Source of the DNA: Ostrinia nubilalis
Taxonomy: Eukaryota; Arthropoda; Insecta; Lepidoptera; Crambidae
Direction: 5' to 3'
Assembly: GCF_963855985.1 (NCBI RefSeq)
Contig: NC_087095.1
Span: 4,226,001 to 4,290,000, forward strand
DNA: 64,000 nt
Shown: positions 1-9,942 of the stretch, in pieces
How positions within the stretch are numbered: position 1 is the first letter of the stretch
Layout: each line of letters starts with the position of its first letter
The notes under the pieces: model-generated
Database searches by the model: none
The model's input: only the letters and a program-made list of their open reading frames with translations
Told to the model about the DNA's origin: nothing
Position numbers and translations under genes: made by a program

Positions 1-1474
1 TATAAATAAAAAATGGCGATTGTGTTTGCGTCAGTTACTTTGTAACTATGATGTTGGAAGGTATTTTTCGTCACCAACTCGCAAATTTAGACACAGCTCC
101 TTTGATATCCAAAGGAGTTCCATTCTTGCCTTCAATAATTCTCAGAAAATCAAGCACCTGATAAAATAACAGAGGCATGTGTCACAAAAGTATGCCAAAG
201 TTAGAATAAACAATGTCTGGCCTTTTGTAAAAATGTTATTTATTATCGCGGTCATGATTTTTTGTATTATACAGTTTACTTGCGTGTAACAATTTTGTTT
301 ATTTTTCTATTTATTTTTTTAGGTTAAGCTATTAGTCGACAACATCAAATACTGTACTAAGAAAGTATTTTGATTGCAAATCGAATTATTGTTAGTACAT
401 ATCCACATAAAATGTTATAGCCCTTGGAATTGTGTTATTTCTCTGTTATTTAACCTAATTTATCTTTAAAATGTTAAAGCTAAAATTATGGTGTTGTAAC
501 AACAAGTATTACACTAGCAGATATACATTATTCTATACACATGAGGCTTGGCTTACAATAAGGATATTTTAAGTAAAAATAACACTATTTTTGTAAGATG
601 TATTCTGTGTGTATTTTCAGAAGCATGTTTAGAATAAAGATTATGTTTTGTTTGTCGTAGTTTTACTTGCTTTACCTAACCCTAAGCGAACTGAGTGTTT
701 TGCGTGCTCACAAGAATTAAAAGTACATTTTTAACAGCGTTAGCAATGTAACAATTTTTGTTGGAGTGTGTCAATGATCCTGCTAAAGATGTTTATCACT
801 CTAAAATCAGCACACTACCCATAATTTGATTAAAAAATATGTTTAATCAGTGTTTGTTTAAAATTTTAAGTTATTCAAAATTTTTAAAAACCTATAGTGC
901 TTGTATTAGAGTGGTGTCGTTATACTTTCTTCGGGCGTCGACTTCCGTGCCAGGTAAGAACTAATATTGTTTGTATTGTTCATTGTGCCAGTTCATTAAC
1001 TCGGTAACTGAGTAGTTGCTCAACACCTGTTTTACATATAACTACATTATGTGATTGTTATTGCTTTAATAAAACATTGAAATGTAGAGCAGACTTTTTG
1101 GATACATTGTTTACGAAGCACCCGTCTGGGTTACAGAATACAGGCATTAATTTCAACTGAAATTATTTATTACTCTTTTAATTGTTACTGTTTTTACCTT
1201 TTATAGTTACACTCGATGTAGTAATATTACAACAAACACAAACTGTACTTCGACGTAATCACGAAACTGTACATTTTTTCATAGTAGACAATACATTATT
1301 TACATATTTATTTTTCATAATTCCTCTGAATCGAATCAATATTTGGACTAGTCAGTAATTGTAAAGTTATGAACCAAGGAATGTAAATGTTTTATCACTT
1401 ACACTTATATTACAAACATAAAATGCCACAGCGTGAATCTTGGTGTATTGTCTGAACAATTTACCTGTTTATAG
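1..1474 (+). other. Intronic or intergenic AT-rich DNA upstream of the first visible exon
   Basis: No convincing coding sequence is seen. The stretch is AT-rich and stop-dense in all frames. It most likely belongs to the intron that ends at the acceptor at 1471-1474. It contains one ATGTAGAG word at 1082-1089 and nothing else I can name. Confidence 0.5.
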
Positions 1475-1693
1475 CGAGGTCTCTGCTGCTTCCCCGGACT
1501 CAGTACGGTGGGGGCCCGCGGGGGCAGCGGGCGGGGGGAGGAGGCGCTGCTGCTGGAGCGCCAGGGCCGCGCCTCGCAGCAGACGCGCTCGTCCAGCCTG
1601 CCGCCGCCGCCCTCGGCGCTGCCTCGTCCGCCCAGGAAGCCGTCCGCTAGGAACACCAGATACGAACGCATGGAACACAGAGACGCACGAAAG
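1475..1693 (+). CDS. Penultimate coding exon of an unidentified gene (partial)
   Basis: A 219-bp segment is bounded by a pyrimidine-rich acceptor ending in tttatag (1474) and a donor AAG|gtaggc (1694). It is open in phase 0 for 73 codons. Its GC content is far above the flanks and the translation is low-complexity but protein-like: a Gly/Arg start, then EEALLLERQ, then the proline-rich SSSLPPPPSALPRPPRKPSA with a PxxPxK SH3-ligand-like motif, and finally RYERMEHRDARK. The exon joins in phase 0 with the exon at 3348. The upstream part of the gene lies outside the window. The second frame is also open but gives Cys/Arg-rich nonsense. I do not recognise the family; it looks like the disordered C-terminal tail of a larger cytoplasmic or scaffold protein (inference). 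Copies of the 3' half of this exon follow downstream in a tandem array. Confidence 0.6.
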
Positions 1694-2727
1694 GTAGGCT
1701 CATCCAGATTCGTTCGTTCGTTTCAGCCGAAAGACGTCCACTGCTGGACAAAGGCCTCCCTCAAGGATTTCCACAAAGGCCGGTCCTGCGCCGCTCGCAT
1801 CCAGGCACCTCCCGCGACCTTCACCAGATCGTCGGTCCACCTAGTGAGAGGCCTGCCCACGCTACGTCTTCCGGCTCGTGGTCACTACTCGAGAACTTTC
1901 CTGCCCCAGCGGCCATCAGTTCTTACGAGCTATGTGCCCCGCCCACTGCCACTGTCAGTCACTTTGGTACGTTCAATACGAGCGCATGGAACACAGAGAC
2001 GCACGAAAGGTAGGCTCATCCAGATTAGGGAAGCAAATCTAGCGTCTTGAATGACTCTGCCTGTCTGGGTGGAGTAGCCCCACAGATTCGTGTAATAAGG
2101 CTTTGCTAGTAAACACTCGTCCAGCCTGCCGCCGCCGCCCTCGGCGTTGCCCCGCCCGCCCAGGAAGCCGTCTGCTAGGAACACCAGATACGAGCGCATG
2201 GAACACAGAGACGCATGAAAGGTAGGCTCATCCAGATTATCGACAGCTTCAGGCTGCGACTGCATAGCAAACTACGAGTACATTATTCTACCTACTTACA
2301 TACACGGAACCTTTTGAGCAGTTGTGACTGCTTAGAGAATCAAATCTAGTGTCTTGAATGACTCTGCCTGCCTGGGTGGAGTGCCCCACAGATTCGTGTA
2401 ATAAGGCTTGGTAGTAAATGCTCGTCCAGCCTGCCGCCGCCGCCCTCGGCGCTGCCTCGCCCGCCCAGGAAGCCGTCCGCTAGGAACACCAGATACGAGC
2501 GCATGGAACACAGAGACGCACGAAAGGTAGGCTCATCCAGATTATCGACAACTTCAGGCTGCGACTGCATAGCAAACTACGAGTACATTATTCTACTTAC
2601 ATACACGGAACCTTTTGAGCAGTTGTGACTGCTTAGAGAATCAAATCTAGTGTCTTGAATGGTTCTGCCTGCTCGGGTGGAGTGCCCCACAGATTCGTGT
2701 AATAAGGCTTGGTAGTAAACGCTCGTC
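1586..2727 (+). repeat. Tandem duplication of exon 3' half plus intron (unit about 305 bp)
   Basis: The exon segment from 1586 to the donor, plus about 195 bp of following intron, recurs head to tail. Donor copies (gtaggctcatccag) start at 1694, 2010, 2222 and 2527. The two intact units run 2114-2418 (305 bp) and 2419-2719 (301 bp; they differ by a 4-bp ctac deletion). The unit boundary is the octamer cgctcgtc, present in the exon at 1586-1593 and at the array end at 2720-2727, with one-base variants at the internal junctions (2114, 2419). This suggests duplication between microhomologies. The second copy is reduced to 1976-2009 by a LINE insertion and deletion. The copy at 2114 carries a TGA in the original exon frame; the copy at 2419 stays open. 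Confidence 0.85.
1711..1965 (-). mobile_element. 5'-truncated RTE-type LINE fragment (3' end of the RT ORF)
   Basis: Read on the minus strand, this encodes the C-terminal tail of a non-LTR retrotransposon polyprotein: a WAGHIAR-like segment, a GRRSVGRP segment, TRWTDDLVKVAG, then AAQDR and EAFVQQWTSFG followed by TGA (complement of 1723-1725). A short (cgtt)n tail lies at 1711-1722. It contains a frameshift and an in-frame stop, so it is a relic. The same family occurs at 33935-34133. It sits inside the tandem exon array, replacing intron from copy 1 and most of exon copy 2. RTE is assigned from the C-terminal motif and tail type. Confidence 0.75.
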
Positions 2728-3347
2728 GCCCGTAGAATTTCAGGCTTGCCAGAGCCTCTGGGCAACTTTATGTCTGAGTTGTATTAAAAAGTTCAGTTTC
2801 ATTATAATTTTCATTTTCTCTCGCAAAGAATTTTGGTACGAAATTTAATAGCTTTTATTTAAGCTAAATGTGCGTGTAACGTCTCTTATCTTACCTAATT
2901 ATTATTTTATTTCGAAAAAAAATTTGGCACGAAAGTTGAAAGCTTATTTATTTATGCATAACGTGAATAACGTCTCTCTCTATCTTACCGTAGTTCGTGG
3001 TAGCTTTTGTTCTCTTTAACAAGAAAAAACAAACCTTTTGTCGGCAAGAATTGGAAGTTAATTACATCGCTCTGTTGGATTTTAACCTTACAAGTCAATT
3101 CCAACTTTTTATTGAGGTAAAACCATCAGGAAGTTAGTGCATTATGAATTATTCAATAGCATTTATTGAAACAATAATTGCATTTATTTTTTACTATATT
3201 TTTTGTTGTTTGTTTCATTATTACGATATTTTATACAGTCGCTATTGAATGATCGAAGATAGATTAATAAAACGTTAATTGATATTACGATTGCCTTTAA
3301 TTATATTTTGGACATCGACGGAATCGATCTTCCTATTCTTGTTACAG
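2728..3347 (+). other. Intron between the two terminal exons (unique part)
   Basis: AT-rich DNA without coding potential, ending in a good acceptor (cttgttacag, last base 3347). The full intron runs 1694-3347 if the first donor is used. Use of the duplicated donor at 2527 would also give a GT-AG intron ending here. Confidence 0.55.
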
Positions 3348-3605
3348 GATTCCGATGGATCTGGGTCCATAGCGTCGAGCGCCTCCCGTAGCTCGCCGCT
3401 ACCCTACGACACAGTGAGGAAACTGCCCTCGGTCCCGACTTCAGCGTCCCTTCCCGCGGCGGAATCCCGGGAGTCCCTCGTGCGGCCCCGGGACTCCAGC
3501 CTCCCTTCGCCCTCCAAGCTGGCGGTCTATGCCGCTGCTAGAAGGCGGTCGGCGGAATCTGCGAAGGACAACAAAAGAGGACATCACTACAGAATTCAGT
3601 TCTAA
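3348..3605 (+). CDS. Terminal coding exon of the same unidentified gene
   Basis: The acceptor gttacag is followed by 85 codons in phase 0 and a TAA at 3603-3605. The upstream exon also ends in phase 0, so the two join as ...HRDARK-DSDGSGS.... The translation is Ser/Pro/Arg-rich and probably disordered: a DSDGSGSIASSASRSS stretch, then LPYDTVRKLPSVP, then SLPSPSKLAVYAAARRRSAES (an RRRS basophilic-kinase-like site) and the C-terminus HHYRIQF. GC content is high compared with the flanks, as expected for a real exon. No catalytic domain is visible and the family is not recognised. A start codon within the local open stretch would be in intron sequence, so an internal exon is the better reading. 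Confidence 0.65.
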   Translation, partial: DSDGSGSIASSASRSSPLPYDTVRKLPSVPTSASLPAAESRESLVRPRDSSLPSPSKLAVYAAARRRSAESAKDNKRGHHYRIQF

Positions 3606-3735
3606 GCTTGTTGATTTAGCCAATGACAGATAAATTAACACACCCCCAGGTAAAAAGTAGTCTTCAAGTTTTTTCTAGAAAACTGTTTTCTTATGTGCAG
3701 TCCTTAGAAGCCAATAAAGTTTTTTTGAAGAAGTA
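3606..3735 (+). terminator. 3' UTR and poly(A) signal of the first gene
   Basis: Downstream of the TAA at 3603-3605 the first canonical AATAAA lies at 3713-3718, followed by a T-rich stretch, about 110 bp after the stop. This fits a short 3' UTR. The exact cleavage site is inferred. Confidence 0.5.
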
Positions 3736-5770
3736 ACACTGATTCCCCCAGTGGTCAAAATTTTAAGAAGAAAAAGAAACTGGAAGCTCAATCCCCATGG
3801 CTAAGATAAATGGTGCCGAATATGTAAGTAAAACGACAAGTTGCGCTTTTCAGACTAAAGACAGCTTGGCTCGTGTTGGACGAGTTAAACGAGTTAGCCG
3901 CCTGTGGCCGGGCTACTTTTACTGCCTATCCGTTTAAAGAGCAGGTTCAGAGTGGAACACTTGCAAACTTCTTGACGAACAATGTATTGTGAGTAGATAA
4001 AATAACTTGACTTACATGTATATTCCAAGATACGGGGTAACTGCCCCTTTATTACTAAATTTTTCAGGAGCTATAATTTAGCTGTATTTATATCAAACAA
4101 ATTAATTAAGTAGCACACAAAAGTGTCCACATTTAAGAAGGAAGCTGATAAAATAGTCAATGGTTATAGAACAATAGTAAGATGATGTGTTTTGACCAAT
4201 CTTCATGCAACCTCGTTATGAATATTACGAGTAGAATATCCTAGAAAGTAAAGTAATACCACAAAATAGAAAAGTAGTGATACGTTTTGGGTATAAGTAA
4301 AAGTAAAATTAAATATTAACGTGTTTTTGCGTGTTTGTATAAAAATTACATCTATTTACTTTGTTAACAACAGGTCCTGCTAAAATTGGTTTTAATTCAG
4401 TTAGCAATGAACTGGTTTGGGTAGCATTTGAATTTGTAATGAGGATTTAAACACTTCTGGCCTGGTTAAAATTAGTCTAGTCATTAATACGTCCATAAAA
4501 ACCTCGGATGTAAATCGGTTGTACTTAATTAATTAAAACTACTTTAAACTTACAAAATAGTAATTATTTAGATAAGTATGTAGAGGATATTTTGTTCAAC
4601 AACCAAATAACAAAGTATATTTTATTATAACGCATTTAAATTGTCAAAATAGCTCAAATAATAATTAAGTTTACAACTATGGTATTATCAAATAAGACTT
4701 ATGATGAGTTCGAAGATCGTTGCATCTATTTCGAAATGAAATTGTTTGTACTACGGTGATGGCTCTAACACCTTGACTTGTCTATATTCGCACTGTGTAT
4801 ATTCCCATAGTAAGTAAAGCTATGTAAATTAATTAAATATATTTCAGAGAAAATTAAAAAATACTTCAGAAAAAATATAATTTAAAATTGCTAAAGGAAA
4901 GAAGAACCACAAAATATCTTGTGTTAAACTGTCTGTTTCTGAAAATATGTAAGTTATATGATTTTTTATACAAATTTTAAACACATTGTGCGTCTATAGA
5001 TAACGTCCTGACTGACAAGATATCTGTAAAATACTGAGCTCATTTTAATCATGTAGAGTTAATCATGCTGACTCTACATTTATCATACATAATTTATCAA
5101 TTTGGTTGTTGTGAACTTCATTGTGTGGATTACATGTAATGTAATTATAATTTCATGTTTTTTCAAATTAGTTTGTTTCTCGTCCCACCTTTTTATGACA
5201 GAATGTGTGGTTTTATAACAAAATTTGTGTATTGCAAATAAATGAGACAATTGTGTTACGTAGTGTTTATTATTTTTAACAAATTTAATAAATTACGAAT
5301 GCGAAAACGATAGATGTTATTTTTTTAATTTCTCAAAAAGGATACAGACGTGTGCACGAATGTCAGGTTTACGGCGTGCAAGGCAGCCTTGTAAGGCAAC
5401 TCTCTCAAGAGAATGTGTCACGTTTTACCAACAATAAACTTTTGTTAAAAACATCAAACAATTTATTTAAAATCAAGAATGTAGTAGTTGAATAAACTGA
5501 TCCGTTGCTATTCATAGTGGCCCCTCCGTTTTTGATTGAGCTGTAGTAGGGAGTTCATTCTGTGTATTCTTATGGTAATGATCTACAGCCTTGATCCTGA
5601 CATTGCGCCTGCACGGCCTCGATCGCTCGCGCAAGGCAACGTGTCGTGGCAATATTTGCACAATTACTTATTTACGGCTAGAATAAACTGTATTAAAGAA
5701 ACGTGCAATACATTGTTTCTAAAAATAAATAAAACGTAACGCTTGTTATGAATATACTACCTTTTGTTTA
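3736..5770. other. Intergenic AT-rich DNA
   Basis: No gene is supported. Stop codons are dense in all frames. An ATGTAGAG word lies at 4578-4585, and an inverted pair of the same word lies at 5051-5079 (atgtagagt ... actctacat, 11-bp spacer). Confidence 0.5.
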
Positions 5771-5890
5771 AGGCTGAGTTGCACCACCTAACTTTGACCG
5801 TAACTATAACGATAACCGGTGCTTTTTGTATGGAGTTTGACAGATTTCTGACGTTTGTCAAAAATAAAGTAAGATGGTGCAACCCAGCCT
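5771..5890. mobile_element. 120-bp MITE with AGGCTG ends
   Basis: The terminal inverted repeats match over about 22 bp with three differences: aggctgagttgcaccacc on the left, and on the right the reverse complement of aggctgggttgcaccatc. The interior is non-coding. This is a short non-autonomous DNA element of a type I know as widespread in Lepidoptera. Small open frames inside it are not genes. No clear target duplication is seen; ttgtt occurs near both sides. Confidence 0.75.
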
Positions 5891-8800
5891 TTGTTGCGAA
5901 GTTAACAAGTTTCAAATCTTATTGGTTTCTGATTAGGGGTTTTCAATGAAATTGCTGAATAGATTTGGGTGGAACTTTTAAAGAGACTCAAAGCAGTCAA
6001 AAAAAGTAAACAATAGCTTCCGCAAATCTTACTTATCTCAAAACATTACGTACCTAGTGCTTAGGAATAATCTAATTAAAAATACTTATGATGTGAATAA
6101 GTTCAAGAATTTGAAGATTTTGGCAGTAGGTACTCCGTTAGTTGGTTACCATCCATTACATTTAATTTTAATCGGCTGAATCGGCAAAAAAGGATCGAAA
6201 ATATTTGAACACCATGATAAAGATAAAATTCACCGGAATTTGGTCACATGTTATCAACGAATCTGGCGCATGTGTGGTCTTGCCCCGGGTTTATTTGTGT
6301 TCTGATATTTGGTCTGTCAAAATATTATTATCCGATAAAATGTTGTCGTAAATATTTACTTAAAATATTTAGTTTATTCTGTAAAACTGTATCGCCAGGG
6401 AGAAGCCTTTTCTTTGGTTTTTTGAACGCTTTCAGACTCGGTTAATCAAATTACGCAATAATCAAAGTAAAGTTAATATTAAATGGAATAGTAATAGTAA
6501 ATCTAAGGATTGACCCGTATTTTAAAGAAATATGCATTTAGAAATACACAGCAGTAGAGCAGGCAAGGTAACATTTTCAACGTGTACCGTTAGCCTTATA
6601 TTAAAAGTATGGTTTTACCAGTAATCAAGTGGACTGAACGTGTAATGGTAATTACAGACGATTCGAAAACACAAACAAGCTAAAACGTTCATAATTTCCG
6701 CGATACGAGAAAGAAAATAACGTCGGTACCTAATTACAGAGCTCTACCTATAGCGGCGAATGCTTCGCGCGCTCGACTTGGTGCCATAACACACTTTTTT
6801 CGAACACAAAGTTCGAATGCCGCTATTAAATTAACATTGTCGAATTACCTTTTAATAATTCGGTCTTTTAACTCAAAATTGCTGAAAATTCCCGGACCTT
6901 ATCGTTTTATTATGTGGTGTGTAACTAGGTATGCGGTAAAGGCAAGAAACTGAAGCAGTTTGAGAGTGATTTTCAAACCATCAAATGGGTGGAAATCTGG
7001 ATACAATCAGTTCTTAGGGGGTTAGTCTTGGAGACAAAATGACAACAAGAACAAAAACTAAATCTTCATCCAATCTGTGTAATTTTTTGAGAAATAAATT
7101 CAACAATATTTTTAAAAGTTTAGCTATTCTCACACATTCGCATGTTCAATGGCCTCTCCAAGTGTGTCGACACTGGCGACCTACGATTACTTCGGAACCG
7201 GCCAAGACCGGTTTTACGATTCGCAAATGACAGCATCGAATGCTTACTTCGTATGTACTTAGCTGAATAAACGCGTGATCATGACTGACTTTCAATAATT
7301 TTCCGCTGAAATAAACTCGTAATCCGTCAAAAACATGCAGCTAAGTTTATTAAAGTTTAACTAAAATACAAGATAGAGAAAGCAAGTATAACATCCGTTT
7401 TAAGCATCCAAAAATTCTGAAGAAAAGATGAACAGGTCTAAAAAGCTCAATATTTCAGCTATAAAAAACTTGATGGTAAGAACGCATAATTCTTTGAAGA
7501 CATTAGTACCAACCTACAATTTAAGTTCTGTAGATGGCGCTCGCTATCGTACGCTTCGCTGTTCGTTCATTTCGATCGATGCTCGTGCAATTATTTGGTC
7601 AAGGGTCTCAACTTCGTTGAAACTTGAAAGTGCAGCATGACACTGACACCGAATAAAACCTTAATTGGGCAGAAGATGTTTCTAAAATGGGCTACTGTCA
7701 TAACTCGCAGACCGCACAGATATAACGGCACGCAGACCAGTTTCTCTGACCAACTTTCACTCGCTGATGACGTGCTAATTCTCATGTGCACACTTAACTC
7801 TGCTGCAAGTGTTGCAACCTTCTAGCTACAAACTAAATAGACACGATTTTGCCATTCTTGTAAATCTACTCACAAATTCGTTATGGATCATTTATAACTT
7901 TTAGAAAGAATCTGAAGAGCGCCAAATGTTGTAACCGTCTTGAACTCTATCCTTTTACTTATGTGCTAAAAATTCCGTAAACGGAGAATTTGTCGGAAAC
8001 TTAATCTAGATTTTAGTGGGAGATGATGATGTGTGGTTTCTAAGTTACCTAACTGCCAACTATGATTATTATAATTTAACTAAGGTAAAATTACAGTAGG
8101 TTCCAACATTGGTACCTTCTTCCCTTGCATTGTAAATTTTGAAAACTGGAACTGGAAAACTGGAAAGTCAATCATTGCAAAATAAAACGAGCAATTAGTT
8201 TGTAGTCTAAAATTATAACTAACAAGTATCTTCCTACGTTTAATTTTGCGTTCGAACTACGCGGTCACGATTAATTTCCTGTAATAAAGTCGATTTAATT
8301 GCAAAAGATGCATCCAGAGGAAATTATCTTACAGATTTCTCCATGGTAGGAGACAAACGAGTTGGGATATAAAATTAAATGCTCTCTGTATTTTTGAACT
8401 GTTTAAGAGTGGTTTTACTAGGCTCTATTTGTTTACATTTGCTAGCCACTTACCTCCAGTTATTCCCAGTTAATAAGGTCGGTGTTGTATAACGCGTCCG
8501 ACAACTAGTGTGGTGATCGATTCCTCTTGACCCACATGCGGTGGGTCAAAGCCATGTCGCGGCGTCTCGGCGGCAGAATAACAATGATCATCTCGCACGC
8601 TTGGGCCTTTTCAATATGCCCTTTAAATAGCCCTATTATGTTTTTCCCTATTTATATTAATTACAGAGGATGGCAGTAGGATTAAAAGCCCTGTAAATCA
8701 TTGTTGTCGTCACATTTTATCTAAAGGTGGACATACAACCGCATCGCTACAAATAATCTTATTTCTTCGAGAAGCTGAAAAATACATAATAACAGATTCA

Positions 8801-9824
8801 ATCTTCTTTGACCTTAATACTATTTTCAATGATGCAGGGTGTTGTCAATCATAAAATGATATTTCATTCAATTTATACCTACTTAACTTTACCTACTTAA
8901 TAAAGAGATAAACTGCGAAGTAAATTAAAATTGACCTCTAGATAAAGACTACGCAATCTACTATGAAATACGTAGGTAAGTGATATTATTTAATTTGTGA
9001 ATAATAAGAATACAGGCTTTTTTCTTGGAACTCGCACAGATAGCGCAAAAGTTCGTAACCTACTTTAGGAACAGCGACTCTACCTGAAAAAAACTGAAAA
9101 TTCTCTTTAATAATATCAAAAGCAAATAATCGTTTAACTGATTAACGATACCACCACCACCTCTGTAACATTATGGATGCAATAAAGAATTGAGAATTTA
9201 ATTAACTAAAATTAACACCTTCCAGTCGCTATACCTGATTGACAATGTTTAATCTCTTCCGATATGCTACGAAACTACGAATTGCTACGAGCCTACGATC
9301 TGCTGAATTTGGATTATATAGCATAAATCACAACTAAGGATTTAAATGACATCACATTAGAAAATGGAACTCCGGATTGATCCGTATGTGCTACGTATGA
9401 CTGCAAAATAATTAAGTAAGTACTCGTAGTGGTTCGAACTCAGGCAAGACAAATCTTCGCAGATTTCTTAGTTTCTTTGGAAACATTGGACTACGCACGT
9501 TCAATACTTATTCAATGTGACTTTATTTACTCAAGCGTGTGGAAATCTGCCAGTCTAGACGGGATTCTGTACGAAAATTATGTAGAGACGCTGCTCTCGC
9601 CTCACCACTGAAGCCGAAGTAATACGGTCGTAGAAGGACTTAAATGTACCTACCTTGTTTAGTTACTGTGTTACATAAGTTGTAAGAGTTAAGTGATTAG
9701 GTGGTTAAAGGGTGTCGTGACAATTGAGAAGTAATATACCGACATAACCGATTAATTAGTTAAATTCGCAAATCAGCTCGATACTTCTGGAAAGAGTAGT
9801 GACAGGGAAAATTGAAAGGGACCG
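5891..9824. other. Intergenic DNA, no gene seen
   Basis: Only short, unconvincing open frames occur. At 8527-8549 a perfect 9-bp stem (ttgacccac / gtgggtcaa) with a 5-bp loop lies at the edge of a modest GC-rich patch (about 8490-8580). One ATGTAGAG word is at 9580-9587. Confidence 0.45.
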
Positions 9825-9942
9825 ATGCCCGTTTTCACCATCAATCCCTAATTTTTAAGTGACCCCTATTAAAACAAAATGCCTGTTATGTGTTACCATA
9901 TGGGTCACTTAAAAATTAGGGATTGATAGTGAAAACGGGCAT
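9825..9942. mobile_element. 118-bp hairpin MITE
   Basis: Two 41-bp arms (9825-9865 and 9902-9942) are complementary except for one base, with a 36-bp loop. The ends are atgcccgttttcac. The interior is non-coding. This is typical of a MITE that could fold into a miRNA-like hairpin if transcribed. No obvious target-site duplication is present. Confidence 0.75.

Noticed and set aside
1930..2570. Antisense frames over the tandem exon copies
   Set aside because: They repeat because the DNA is duplicated; the sense frame with donors explains the conservation.
9425..9450. tRNA B-box-like ggttcgaactc
   Set aside because: No A box or cloverleaf can be drawn around it. No convincing tRNA is seen anywhere in the window.
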